Part shown: piece by piece, positions 10,181-21,860 of the stretch
How the letters are laid out: each line of letters starts with the position of its first letter
Position numbering within the stretch: position 1 is the stretch's first letter
NCBI GenBank assembly: GCA_027924645.1
Contig: BSBN01001150.1
Coordinates: forward strand, 2,294,001 to 2,358,000
Direction: 5' to 3'
DNA: 64,000 nucleotides
Source: Cunninghamia lanceolata
Lineage: Eukaryota > Streptophyta > Pinopsida > Cupressales > Cupressaceae
Translations under genes and position numbers: made by a program
The notes under the pieces: generated by a model
The model's database searches: none
The model's input: only the letters and a program-made list of their open reading frames with translations
What the model was told of the DNA's origin: nothing

Positions 10181-11287
10181 TGTTGGCAAGAGACACTATG
10201 TGGCTTCATAAGTTTTGTCATTGATGGCAACAAAGTCTATCCCACACATCCGCAGTACATAATATGCCTTCACCGGAAGTTAGATTGAAGATTGTTTTGG
10301 TTAGGTGAACAAGAACAGAGTATGTAACAAGGTCTGACAATCAGGTCCGGATCTCTCAGATGGTGTAACTCAGTAAGGTGCGGACTTGGACAAGTCAAGA
10401 GGGGTATGATGACTAATGTATTCCAAAGATTTAGCCTCTGGTGATAAAGCAAGAAAAAGATATGAGCATCTGAGTGTTGGGTTCCAGTCAGGCAGAGCAG
10501 ACAGAGGAAGAACTAACCAACAGAGTATCAGACTTCAATCTGGATGAGTAAAAGGTGTTAATCAAGCAATTTGTGGGATTATGCATTGTTGGCTAACATG
10601 ATTAATGACTTCTATACTTAAGCTTTTGATACGCCTCACAAATCAAGCATGGATTCAGCCAATAGATCAACAACTTGCAAATATCTTGAGTGTTCTTTTT
10701 GCCAACTAGAAAGTTGATGAAAATCCTTGATGCAAATATATATACCAGATGAATTCTAGCATGTAAAAGTGTGTGTGTTAGATGTGAAGAAATAAGGTGC
10801 GAAGAAAAGCAGGGATAAGTGTGAGAACAACAATTTACGTTCGGTATGTGACTGAATAACAACATTGAACAGAGGAAGAATGAAGTGTGTCAGATCAGTA
10901 TATTGTGCCTAACCAAAATTGAACTCTTGCATTTGTAGATGCTTCTCATCAATTCAAACACTTAATTATCTTCTGTAAGTTCTTGTAGGCAATGTACCTC
11001 TTGTGAGCAGTGTGCTCGGGCAGTGAGCCCTAATTGGCAAGTGCCATTTTGTACTCCTTTATTCCTTTAATAGAGAATACAATCTTGGGTTAGTCACCCC
11101 GTGGTTTTTCCCTTAATAGGGTTTCCACGTAAAAATCTTTGTGTTATGTGTTGATTTTATTTCTCTTCTTATGATTACATATGCTTTCATGTTTTGATAT
11201 AACACTGAATATTGAGATAACAAAATTAAGGAAATTTTGAGATAATTGATTCACCCCCCCTCTCAATTATCTGCCTTGCTTTCAACA
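10181..11287 (+). repeat. 3' LTR of element A
   Basis: It is 1107 bp and collinear with 3684-4788, with the same start and the same TTCAACA end. It differs mainly by transitions (roughly 7% by eye) and small indels, including a 2-base gain near 10330. Confidence 0.92.
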
Positions 11288-13331
11288 ATATGTATATATA
11301 TATATATATAAATGTTAATGGAAATATATATATATATAATAATTGCATTTATAGATAGATCAAATAGTTTACGGTTTACGTAAACATATGTAATTGATAG
11401 AATATGCAAATGTGATTATGTGTGAATTCTATTATCAATTGACATTTGTAATATATATAAAGATGTTTTAAGCACTGATATAAAGCGCATAGTTGTAACC
11501 AAAGTTAATATAGCATAGTACGTGGGTTTTGAAACCATTGTAGATGTTATTCTTAGTGCGTGGTGATGAGACCATAGCGCAGCATGACTACTAAAGCTAT
11601 AGTGCAGCTTGGTAACCAATATGATTGTTAAAGGAAGTGCATAGTTGGTAAGACTATGGCGCTTGAAAAGAAGCACATAGTATAGATTATTGCACAGCTT
11701 TTACTATGATAGCTACGCAGCCTTGAGACCAATGTAAATATTAATGCATAGCATATATTATTATGATTTAGGCACTAGAAATAAAGTGCATACCTTTATG
11801 TTATATGAAGTTTAAAGCACATAAAGTGCAAAGCAAGGTAATTATGGGCAGCGTTGATGTATAGCACCTGTTAACTATTTCCCAACGTGAAAATACATTG
11901 ACCATTTCTCTCCAAACTGCCAGCAAAAAGATAGGGAGCATGGTGTTTTATGTGGTGTCATGTTGAGTAGATACAAACCAATTGGCAGACTTATATCTGA
12001 TCTGCCCTTGCATTTATGAGTTTACTTCTTGCTGTCCTCATATGTGTACATTATGCATCGATTCCTATTGCCACCACAAATTCATTTTGCTAAGTCAAAG
12101 TATGGAGAGGGAGTTGTGGCAGTTCTACAAGCTTGTTTATAGGCTTAGCATGCTCAAAATTCTATATATAAGGAGAAGCCTTCTATTCTTTTTGACACAC
12201 AATTCCCTTCGAAGTTGCTTATGCGGTGCTGTTGTTACTTTCTGAGTCTTCTATTTTGTTATGCATTGTATTTTGGCCTTGAGTGTGAGAAAAATTAGTA
12301 AGTAAATAGGTGGAAATCGAGTTGATCATGGAGGAGATCTCACCTAGCTCGAGGAATCAAGACCAAGGATCCCTGTTGATTATTTGGAGCATAGCATTTA
12401 CAGGCATGCTAAATCTCTTCTTCATTATGTCTTTTCTATTTGAAAGATTGTATGTCTTTGATTGTTGTTTGGGAATAAGTTTGGTTTGCTATTCTTTGTC
12501 AAATATAATATTTACTTATATGTTCAATGAGAAGAACATGACTAGTATGGAAATTATTATTATGTATTGAATGTTGAATAATCTCTATAGTAGAGAATAT
12601 CATCTATATAGGAATTTCACACTATATTAAGTATGAATAGTTATTGCTACATTGTGAAATGATTAAGTTATGTATATTATACATTACAACTTGTATTATT
12701 TTGGTAAAAGTGTCATAGAAAACTTAGAATTGGCAAGAAGGGTTAATCTTGGGATTAGTTGATCCATGGGTAAGGGAATAACCTTTTTGTATAGAGAATG
12801 ATGTCATACCAAATCGAGCTAGAAAGATGGGTGAATGTGTGATGTCCATTCCAAATTAGGGGTGATGAATACTTTGGCCAAAGTAGTGTAAGTAGCCACT
12901 ATTTACACTGTTAGTTCACTGTGATCCAGGTTTACATACTAGGAAGGGGTAATCATACTTGTAGGTTGGAGCCACAGTATGACAGTACTAGTTATGTAGG
13001 ACACAACATCTTGCTCAGAATAGGCTATTCTTTGAGGTTACCATACCAATCCCTTCGTTGAAGGGTAGGGCCATTTACCAATTTGGTAAATGTGTGAGGG
13101 ACTGCAGTTAGTTTGTGGTTGGCAGAAAAGTGCTTGAGTGATGCTTCTCCTCATGCAATTGACAGGTAAGATTTGATGAAGGACATCAGAACCATTTGTA
13201 TCTCTATTTTCAGTTAGCTCTTTGAAGCTTGTATGTAACTTTGTATCCATTTTGAAGCTTGGTATCTTAAACTATTTACTTTTGGGTTAAATTTAGTAAA
13301 ATTTATTTGGTAGAACAATGGGCATGTTACA
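11288..13331 (+). repeat. Right part of long LTR H
   Basis: It opens with a TA microsatellite (11288-11345), then AT-rich sequence with recurring short motifs such as ATAGCGCAG, ATAGTGCAG and GTGCATAG (11480-11860). A TATA box follows at 12161-12172 and the LTR ends GGGCATGTTACA. No gene is seen; the short ORFs (for example 11982-12245) have no family features. A possible alternative is that a separate short LTR starts near 12838 (TGTGATGTCC). Confidence 0.45.
12161..12172 (+). promoter_or_regulatory. TATA box of LTR H
   Basis: CTATATATAAGG is a textbook plant TATA box about 1.2 kb before the LTR end. Transcription would start about 30 bases downstream. Confidence 0.5.
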
Positions 13332-13333
13332 CA

Positions 13334-13345
13334 TGGTATCAGAGC
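13334..13345 (+). promoter_or_regulatory. Primer-binding site of element H
   Basis: TGGTATCAGAGC follows ...TGTTACA by two bases and matches initiator tRNA-Met. It marks 13331 as an LTR end. Confidence 0.8.
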
Positions 13346-13393
13346 TACCAGGTTCAGTTCTAGAACCTATGTGCTGACTATGCTTTCCCATCT

Positions 13394-13640
13394 AATGATG
13401 TCTGTGTCAAAGGATTGTCACAATGTTCGCCATACCTTTGTGTCTTCTCTTCTCTTCTCTTTGAATTTTCTAAGCTTGTGAGTGCAAATGAGGAAAGATG
13501 GCCCCCCCTACCACTATTTGTAGCCCCCCAGAAGTCCTAAGTTTTTTTCGTCCCTAGCCTAGATTATTTATCCCTGGCCTCCCCTTTTCACCCCCAAATT
13601 TCATCCTATTCACCTTTTACCATCCCCGTATCCCATTTTC
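13394..13640 (+). repeat. Direct repeat, copy 1
   Basis: It matches 13984-14230 at a constant offset of 590 bases, from TGATGT-TGT-TCAA-GGATTGTCAC to CATCCCCGTATCCCATTTTC. Confidence 0.85.
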
Positions 13641-13983
13641 CTAACCCAGGTGCTCTTCCACACAAAAGCATGTCGTTCTCCTGCACAAGCACACCACTAA
13701 ATGTAGGTGTGTTGCTTTTCCTCCTAGACACTCATCGCGACAGTGTAGGTACACTTTCACTCACACGGGCACAGATTTTGCATAGGCGCATTGCCTTGCT
13801 ACGCAGGTGTGCCACCTAATCACATGGGTGCACTTTCATAAAGCCACACCTACACTTTTTCACCCTTTTCCTAGCATTTATGATGCCTAACCCATCCCCT
13901 AACCTACCAGAAAGGCCCCATGTTTAGTCACATACAGGTCTACCAGCTCCTGTCGATCGTTGGAAGGTCCTGATCCTCTCGCC

Positions 13984-14230
13984 CATGATGTTTGTCTCAA
14001 GGGATTGTCACAATGTTCGCCATACCTTTGTCTCTTCTCTTCTCTTCTCTCTAAATTTTCTAATCTTATGAGTGCAAATGAGGAGAGATGGGCCCCCCTA
14101 CCACTATTTGTAGGCCCCCCAAAGCCCTAAGTTTTTTTCATCGCTAGCCTAGATTATTTATCCCTGGCCTCCCCTTTTCACCCCCAAATTTCATCCTATT
14201 CACCTTTTACCATCCCCGTATCCCATTTTC
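13984..14230 (+). repeat. Direct repeat, copy 2
   Basis: This is the second copy of the 13394-13640 sequence, with a scattering of single-base differences. The 343 bases between the copies are unrelated C-rich sequence. Confidence 0.85.
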
Positions 14231-14399
14231 ACTCCATCACCCTTTCCTTTCAGATTTTACTCAAAATTTTTATTTTCGATTAAACTCTCGAGGGGGCATC
14301 CATTATCCATTATTCCCTTTTTGCATCACTGACTATGGCATCTTTTATTCTTTGACACGACACCACCTTAATGGTATGCCATATCAAAGAGGGGGAAAA

Positions 14400-15300
14400 T
14401 GTAGAAACCTAAAAATGACCATGTATGCACCTTCATTTTTGACATAGTTCTAACACCACCTTTCATCCTAACATGTCTTCTAAATTAATTAAATAATTTT
14501 ATTATTTAATTAATTTATTCCTCTTTCATTAATCCATTTTCTCATATGAAATAAATAAATTTTATTTATTTATTTAATTTACCCTTTCCTCTTAAATTAA
14601 TTAATAAATCTTCATTTATTTAATTAATTTATCATTTCTAACAACTTCCTCTCCATAAATTAATTAACTAATTTTACTATAAATAATTAATTTACCTTCA
14701 CACATCCTTATCCTCAGCCACTTACCACAATTATTAAATAATTGGTCACAATTATTAAATGATTGATCCAAAATTAAATTCACTTTTCATCTCCACCATC
14801 CATTATCATACTACATTTTTTAATCTCAACCATTCACATAAAAAATGCTCTAGAAGATCCTTATCCATGACCTATAATTCTCTCATCTAATCTTAGCCAT
14901 CCATTTTATCTTTTAACCTAGCCTTTCATCCATCATATCCAACCTCTATAAATTGAGTCTCTCACATCATTATCACAACACATCTTTCATATGCAAGTAC
15001 ATGCTATCAAATTCCATATCATTATCATTATCATTTGCCTTCATTATAGTCATTTCCATACCTAGGTTATGCTGGTTTTGTGAGCAGTCCACAATGCATA
15101 ATATATCCAAAGAAAAAGCTAGTAGAGCTAGGGTGCACTCTACTCTGTTCTATCAAGTGTGAAGGTGTGATTGAAGGTGAAGCTATTGAGTTATATTGTA
15201 TTATCTTCCATTATTTACCTTGGATCATATTTTTGCATACAATAATTATTTGATATCATTTTGGTTTTTTTCACAGCTCATCTTGTGAGGTTGTTAGTAT
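14400..15300 (+). repeat. LTR I (right end not determined)
   Basis: It starts TGTAGAAACCTAAAAATG directly after a polypurine tract, as a 3' LTR would. It holds a set of AT-rich palindromes at 14481-14700 and a TATA box CTATAAATT at 14945-14953. No matching 5' LTR is in the window, and no clear CA end is visible. 15300 is a nominal limit. Confidence 0.5.
14481..14700 (+). repeat. Cluster of AT-rich palindromes
   Basis: The first is perfect: arms of 16 bases (14481-14496 and 14502-14517) around TTTTA. The second has 11-base arms (14549-14559 and 14561-14571) around one base. A third lies at about 14593-14631 and a looser fourth at about 14655-14695. All are built from TAAATTAATTAA-type words. 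Confidence 0.8.
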
Positions 15301-17424
15301 GATTTGTTATGTCAAAATCATGTCATAATAACATGTTTGCTTCAATTTATGAAATGTTGTTACAATTATGTTCGTGGATGCTTTATTAAAGATTTGTGAT
15401 CCACACACATAAGTGGTGAAGTGACTACCTTTTCTTTTGGCACATGTCAATATTGGTTCCAATTGTGCATCATCTTGTATCACTTTTATCATATTTTGAT
15501 TTGTTAGAGCTCCTATTTTCATATTTTTATAAAATGGATAGGCAAACTAGAGTAGATGGATTAGATGCTTTGTTTATGTAAGGTAATTGAATTGCTTCGT
15601 GGCTTAATTGAAAACAATATCCCTAGGGTGGTTTTACCTCGAACCTATTTACTATCCCTATTGTATGTGTCTGTCAATGTGAGTAGAAGTGTGTCATTGG
15701 TGGTTGAGGATTTCATTCACAACCAAAAGTGTCTAAGGGTTTATGCATTGGTGTTTGGATAAAAAGGATCATTATCTAAGTTTAGTTCCATTTCAAACCC
15801 ATTTAGCTTTGGGGTTAACTTTGGAAATATCCAAGGTGAAATTTCTCTAGACAAATTTTAAATATGAAGTCTTTCTTGAACTACTTTATCTTGATAACAC
15901 ATCTAAGGATTTAGTCACTATAGACAACTTTGGAGCTTACACCTATCTCCGTCACATTTTCTCTAGTTGGAATTAGGTACGTTAGGCAATGGTAACTCAC
16001 ATGATTCCATAGTAATTAGAAGGACATGTGGTGACAATTAATTCATCAAGACTCCTTAGATCACTTGTGCATTACCAAATATTAACAACATAAGCAATGT
16101 ATGGGGTATGATGCACAAGATTACTTAAACATGACTCATCATTGCAACCAAATACGTATGACATGTGAGGAAGATGTATGTCACCATCTCACACCTTTCT
16201 ATAGTCCACATGATGTAGTTATGCCTATTAGCACTTTGGCTAGAAACTCATAAGACCCACTTTCAGAGACTACCATTTCAGGCTTAACACTTGTCAACTA
16301 GATTAAATTGATTAATGGCAGGGATCCGTGGAAAAGAGATTGATTAAACTAAGGAATACCTAGATTTTGGAAGTCATTTCCAATTGGATCACTTAGAGGC
16401 TTTGAACTAACTTTGAACCGAAGCAACTATTAATTAGGTTTAACCCAATTCTCAATCCATTAACTCTTTAGTGACTTAGAATAATTCCTCTAGAAATAAA
16501 TGTTCTAAAAATATTTTGGATGTGAAATAATTCTCAATCTAGATATTCAATATTCTAATTTTGAGTTTAATTCAACATTTAAGCTCCAAAGTAAACAAGA
16601 GACGCATTGCGTCATGTTCCTACCTAATTGTGTTTGTGCATTTTGAACTGGTATGAGGACTGTTGTTTGATAATGAAACTAGATATAAACTATGGCATTA
16701 GTGGTCAAATTTTTACATTAGTATGTTATACATTTGTTTTTAGAAGGTAGAAATGGTGATAAGTAGGGACGAATTGATTCAGGTGTAGTGAACTTCTAAT
16801 GAGCAGTACAGATTTGAAATGAAACTATGACTTGTCAACAAAAGAATGAAGTCATAAACTTTAACATGTTTTTCTTGAATTAGTATATAGTATGGTTCTA
16901 TTCACTGTATTGTGCACCACATTGAAGTGCTCTAGTAATTATGTACAGTTATGGGCAAACATTCATTACAAATTGGTTATTATGCTTAATTGCAGATATT
17001 ATTGAATTAATTAAGTTATTAGTTCAATGAGGCATGCACTTGTGGAAAAGTGGTTTGTTTAGTGCCAATTGCATGCAGTATTGTAATAATTGAGTTATTG
17101 GTTTAATGGTCAACCTACTTGAGGCTAATCAGGTGTTGTGATTCAAGATAAATTTTAAAACTATTAATATTATTTAAAATACGAGTAATTACTTAAATAA
17201 TCTAAAAAATATAAACTTTGACATAAATTAAGTATAACAATAAAAAAGTAACTAATATAAGTTACTATGTACATACATGTATAATAAATTTTAATTTTAA
17301 TTTAAGAAATATTTTATTTCATTAAATCTTTAAAATTGTAAGTGAGATTAATAATAAACACATTTGTTGAAGAGAACCTGTAGATTAATTATTATGTTTA
17401 AATATTTGTATAGCAATAATTATC
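15301..17424. other. No gene seen
   Basis: This is AT-rich sequence with only short unsupported ORFs (such as 15565-15762). I see no TE domain, RNA gene or splice-supported exon. Confidence 0.6.
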
Positions 17425-18050
17425 TTATTATTACCCTAAAATTTTAAAATAATATTTAAACATTACTAAAACTTGAAAAAAAAAATTGATCAGTCTAAAT
17501 AATTTACGATAATTTCACAGAAATGAAACTGATTTTGGTAGAACATTGGTAACTTCAAATGTCCATTTTGTAAATTCCTGCGAGTGATTGAATTGTAAAA
17601 TCACAAGTATATTATTTTCCAAAAATTAAAGTAAAATATTTGAATGTTCAATTTGAAGTTTAAAGAAAGGCAACCTTTTATAAGAGATTATTTAAGAAAT
17701 AAACCTTTTACATATATACCACTATGAACTTAAAATTCATGATTCTGTGAGGGGAACATTTTTTTAAAACTGGCTGTGTAATCTTTGTGTCCGAGAAGCT
17801 TAGAATAAATAGTGGTCTATTTTTCATGTGTTCATTATTATCCTAATATTTAAAAATAATATTTAAACATTACTAAAACTTGAAAAAATATTTTTGATTA
17901 ATCTAAATAATTTATGATAATTTCAAAGAAATGAAACCCACTTTGGTAGAACATTGGTAACTTCAAATGTCCATTTTAAAACTAGTTGCGTAATCTTTCT
18001 ATCTGAGAAACTTAGTATAAATAGTGGCCTATTTTTTATGCGCCAATTAT
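17425..18050 (+). repeat. Tandem duplication, first copy longer by about 190 bp
   Basis: Copy 1 (about 17425-17835) and copy 2 (about 17836-18050) share ATATTTAAACATTACTAAAAC, then GGTAGAACATTGGTAACTTC, then an AAACT-G-TG-GTAATCTTT...AATAGTGG-CTATTTTT block. Copy 1 has extra sequence at about 17573-17762. No coding potential is seen. Confidence 0.75.
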
Positions 18051-18648
18051 TTAATTTTCTTGATTATTTTTTTAAATTTTTTGATGTATAAAGAATAAGG
18101 AAAAACCAGAACTGCTGTAATAAACTTGCATCACTAGTTGAAAGTTGCAACATGAACATATGAATATTAAATAGTTTCTAATCCATAGAGGTTTAGTCCA
18201 GATCTGCTCATACAATAGCTAGGAGGGCTAGGAAATAGAAAACATATTGTAGTCTATTTTTTGCAAAAGACAGGAAACATAAACATATATTGGACAACAA
18301 TGCAACAGTAGAAATCAAAACATGGTTTGCAATTTAAACAGTATGGAGAGTATGGAAGAGTTTGTTGTGTATAATATATATGTAGCAAAAATGTGGTTTG
18401 TTATGATTTAGCAAATGATTGATGACAGCTTTGTAATTTAGATTTGTTGTGATGATGCGCTATATTTGCTTCCTGCAAGATGAGTATGAAGAAGAATGTG
18501 AGCATAGTTTATTGTATCAAACTAGGTACAGCGCGGTAATACTACAGTATTGGTGCACAAATTAAATTTGAGTGTTATAATTTTTATTTATAACAAAGAA
18601 ATTGCAAGAAAAACTATGGATGTACCTTAGTATATTGGCATAATGTTA
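18051..18648. other. No gene seen; downstream of an OB-fold-like gene
   Basis: This AT-rich stretch could include the 3' untranslated region of the minus-strand gene ending at 18649. No other feature is visible. Confidence 0.5.
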
Positions 18649-19339
18649 TTATTCATCAGGACAGGATGCATTAATAATGACATTAGTCTTATTCAAGGTG
18701 AAGTTTCCTTTCTTCGAGAAGTCTCGCAACATGAAGATAACTGCTGACTTATCTTGGAGGTACTCCTGATAGGTTATCTTTTGGAGGTCTGGTAGCAATA
18801 TCTGAACGATATTGCTAGGGCATGAACACTGTATGGTTTCATTATTCTCAGAGATTAGAATAGTTTTGAGATAATGTGAGAAGATATAAGGGACCTCTTC
18901 GCTGCATGTATCACATTGGGCAGTTTCATTATCAAGTGCTCCATAGGAATCAAATTTGTAGTTGCATTTTGAGAAGAATGCATTGAATGGGCTGGAAAAT
19001 ACATTGGCTATTTTCAATGTTCCTTGGACCTGCAATACATTTTGAAGTGTTAATTTATTTGTACGAGGATTTTTTTGTTAATATTATATTAAATCTGTAA
19101 AGAGAAAAATTGGAGATTTCAAGAGTAGTTACTTGAAACGTTGAGTGCAGCAAATTGTTTAGGCGATCCAATGTTCTTTTATCATTCAATGCATCAATGT
19201 ATGTCGACTGGCTTGTCTGGAGCATGTTGTCTTTGGAACCCATCCGTTTAACAATATTTTTGAAAAGCATTGTTGGAAATTGATTCCTTTTTACTTGTTG
19301 TTCTATTGTTAAGAAATGGTGCTGTAAACTCTGGTGAAT
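18649..19339 (-). CDS. Last two exons of an RPA/MEIOB-like OB-fold, zinc-ribbon protein
   Basis: Two exons read on the minus strand: 19339-19133 (69 codons) and 19029-18649 (126 codons plus TAA). The intron 19132-19030 has GT (GTAACT) and AG (TTGCAG) ends and joins codons in phase 0. The upstream acceptor GTGCAG at 19340-19345 also gives phase 0. The last exon reads VQGTLKIANVFSSPF, then C..K..-CDTC and YIFSHYLKTILI, then ENNETIQCSCPSNIVQILLP. This pattern of an OB fold interrupted by a Cys-rich zinc ribbon is seen in the C-terminal domain of the RPA large subunit and its meiotic relative MEIOB. The first CxxC of the ribbon is incomplete (one Cys visible). Role by analogy: single-stranded DNA binding in the nucleus. 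No stop or shift is seen in these exons. The family call is tentative. Confidence 0.45.
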
Positions 19340-21174
19340 CTGCACTTGCAAGTGTGAAAGTTGTAAGTTAGGAACGAAAGTGTATATAAAACAGACAATT
19401 AGCAACCACTGGTGAATGTTTTATTAATAAGCATACCAAGCAAGTTTAATGAGGCATTGAGGGGGAAAAGGTTAAACGATGAACAAGGAACAAACACATG
19501 GGAAAAAATTCCAGCAGGGAAAAATAGAACTTAGGGTATGCATGATGTATTTTGCGACAAAGGAAGAAATTGGAGAACCTTGACAACAATACACAGAAAA
19601 CTATCAGGGATTGAATATTGAACTGTTTAGGATTAGACAAATTTAACCTTGCATTAGAGGTGACTGATACTAGACAATAGTAACATCCGTAGTGCTAGAT
19701 TGCTTCCCTAGAAAATGCATTCAAAATATTTTTGCAATAGAGTACAGGTGCATTTGTCATTACATTTGTGCAAATGCAGTGCAGTTTCTCTGGTTGTGTT
19801 TATTGAAGATTCTGCGAAAAAGAAGGAAGATTTTACTTTAGTGAAAAGTAATTTAGTATAGGATTGTGTAAGAAATGTGTTACGAGACAGTGAACCTAAA
19901 TTTGCAAACTACCTCCTAGAACTTTTGCTGTCAAGGTAGAGAGCAAGAACTTCTCTGAGTGATACAGTTTGATATAGTGCACTGGTAAATGTAGGATGAA
20001 CGCAGGAAATGAATAACATCTTTTTTTGTGCTTTTCCTCATATTGAATCAGGAACTAAAGTTAGATAACCTCTCTAGGCATTTTTTATCATTCTATGGCG
20101 GACTTTTAGATAGTTAATGAAATAATGACTGACAAAATTTACATGACTTAATTTAGCAAGCATGGAATAGGAAATATATAGCAGATTTTATTTTTTCATT
20201 TTTTTCTTTGAAATGCTTACACTCAGGACCTCGGTCACTTATTTAGTTGAGATAAGTAGTTTAGTTACGTTATGTAATTATACCCTAGTGCCTACTATAA
20301 ATGAGAAACTGTATCTGCTATTCTATTTTGAATACTACAAGTGGCATTGCAACTACTTAGAAAGCCAAGTTTTCAAAATTGTTCATAGGGCAACTTTACA
20401 AAATTTGTTCCCAGATTTTGTCTTATTTTGAATTTTTAGTGTGGATGAATGAAGCATGACCTTTTGTGGCTGAATGGCTGATTTGTTTTTGTTCTGCATG
20501 TTTTGAAAACCTTATATCTGCAGCAACCAGGATCATAATGTCATAATCAGCTTTTCTTGGCTTAATCATTTTCAAAGGAGAATGCTTTTTTGTATAGGAA
20601 AATTTTGAATTCAGATTTTTATAGAGTTGGTTGCCTTGGACTTTGTACATGTTAGAAATGGCTGAGAGTTATGTTAAAGAATTAATGAAGTTTAGGAAAT
20701 TGGTGAGCTTGAAGACAAAGGAAAAACTAGAGATGCAACTTTTCCCCTTGTTTTCTTGTCAGGAACAACTCAATTTTTTGACTTTGATAGTGACATGAAA
20801 GCTTAGGTAAAGATCTACAGTGGCACTTATGGATTCCTTCAAAGCTCATAATTTCAAAGACTTTTAGTGAGCGACATTTTTGTGGTTGAACAATGAATAT
20901 TGACTCATTACAAATCTCTAAACATTAGTGGCCAATGAAACTATGGTTAGGGAGTAAAAAATACAGTTATGAACAAGTATTAGAGACTGAATACACATTG
21001 AGGTTTCAATCCAAGAGTTCTGTGTGATGAGGTTTTAAATCTTCCATTCAATGACAGCCCGATGGAGTATTCTAGTTAATGTGTGACAAATTATGCATGG
21101 AATTTTGGGAAGGATGATGAGGTTTTAAATCTGGCATTGAACCATAGCCTGATGGAGTACCTTTGGTGTGTATA
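19340..21174. other. Probable intron and unassigned sequence
   Basis: It lies between the exon pair at 18649-19339 and the upstream exon candidate at 22990-23177. AT-rich, with only weak ORFs. The minus-strand ORF 20423-20650 contains a IKPRKADYDIMILVAADIRF stretch that could hold another exon, but I cannot fix its splice sites. Confidence 0.35.
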
Positions 21175-21860
21175 TCGCTATGTCGTAGTCCGGTGTATCT
21201 TGCAACCGAATGTGTGCAGGTATCGGCATGAGAAACCCATCGGGTAAGGTTCGGGAGATCACAACGAATGTTGCATGTTACACCGATGAAGGAGGCATCG
21301 GCGTGAGGTAAGGCATCAGCGAAAAAGAGTTGTGTTGGCCCGATGAGTTAAGTCCCACCGATGGTAGTATCTACCAAGGGCGAGATATTCACATCGGAGA
21401 GAGATTGGCATTGGCAGAGGTGAAGGAAGTGTGGCCGAAGAAAGGAGTCAACCTGACGAAGGCGACTAACCGTTGAGGTTAAGTCATTGGAAGCCGCGGT
21501 CATTGGGAGGAGTATAGTGGTCGGTAAGAAGGAAAGGGAGAGATCCAATAGTGATGTATTTGGCCGATAGAGGAGACATTACCAAGAGACGATGGGTTAA
21601 GGATTGCATGTATCGGTGTGACCATGGACGTCGAAGTAACTCAGTTTAGGAAGCCCGATAGTCTATGTGTTGCCGATAGGCAATAAAAATGAAATGCACT
21701 CATCGACATGAGATGGGTTTCGGTGTGAAGAATTCTGAAGATGCTGATGGCTATCGTCTGGCCGATAGGATATGTCAGGAAGACATTAGGGTAAGTCTGG
21801 CCGATAGAATGAAGATTATCAAACCCCACCAATATTGAACGTTTCCATTGTTGCTCTGCA
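21175..21860. repeat. GC-richer block dense in CCGA/TCGG motifs
   Basis: Within about 620 bases I count about 18 occurrences of CCGA or TCGG, in words such as GGCCGATAG, CACCGATG, CATCGGCGTG and TATCGGTGTG. They are spaced irregularly at 20-50 bases and occur in both orientations. Flanking DNA is AT-rich and almost free of CpG. No ORF here has a recognisable domain. It may be part of an LTR or a decayed repeat, inserted in an intron of the minus-strand gene. Confidence 0.7.

Larger units (their letters stand above)
3684..11287 (+). mobile_element. Element A: pol-less Sirevirus-like LTR retrotransposon
   Basis: This is a 7.6 kb element bounded by two directly repeated LTRs, TGTTGGCAAGAG...TTCAACA, with a perfect primer-binding site and a final AAAGGGGGAGAT polypurine tract. 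Inside are a gag remnant (4854-6035) and one very long ORF (6681-9931). No DSG protease motif, DDE integrase, YVDD reverse transcriptase or RNase H is present anywhere in the 5.4 kb interior, so it cannot move by itself. The two LTRs differ at roughly 7% of positions over the first 470 bases by eye, which means an old insertion. The flanks (ATAAT left, ATATG right) do not give a clean target-site duplication. A TA-repeat just right of the element may have blurred it. Confidence 0.85.
13346..14399 (+). mobile_element. Non-coding interior remnant after H, ending in a polypurine tract
   Basis: About 1 kb of C/T-rich sequence without any gag or pol motif lies between the primer-binding site of H and the purine tract AAAGAGGGGGAAAA at 14386-14399. 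It contains two direct repeats 590 bases apart (13394-13640 and 13984-14230), each with a run of CTTCTCTTCTC and GCCCCCCTACC. The LTR that follows starts differently from H, so two elements have been joined or one is heavily deleted. Confidence 0.45.

Noticed and set aside
12838..13331. A separate 494-bp LTR starting TGTGATGTCC
   Set aside because: The start is plausible, but no second copy or target-site duplication is seen. Treating 2949-13331 (without A) as one LTR explains the border in gag of F as well, so I kept that reading with low confidence.
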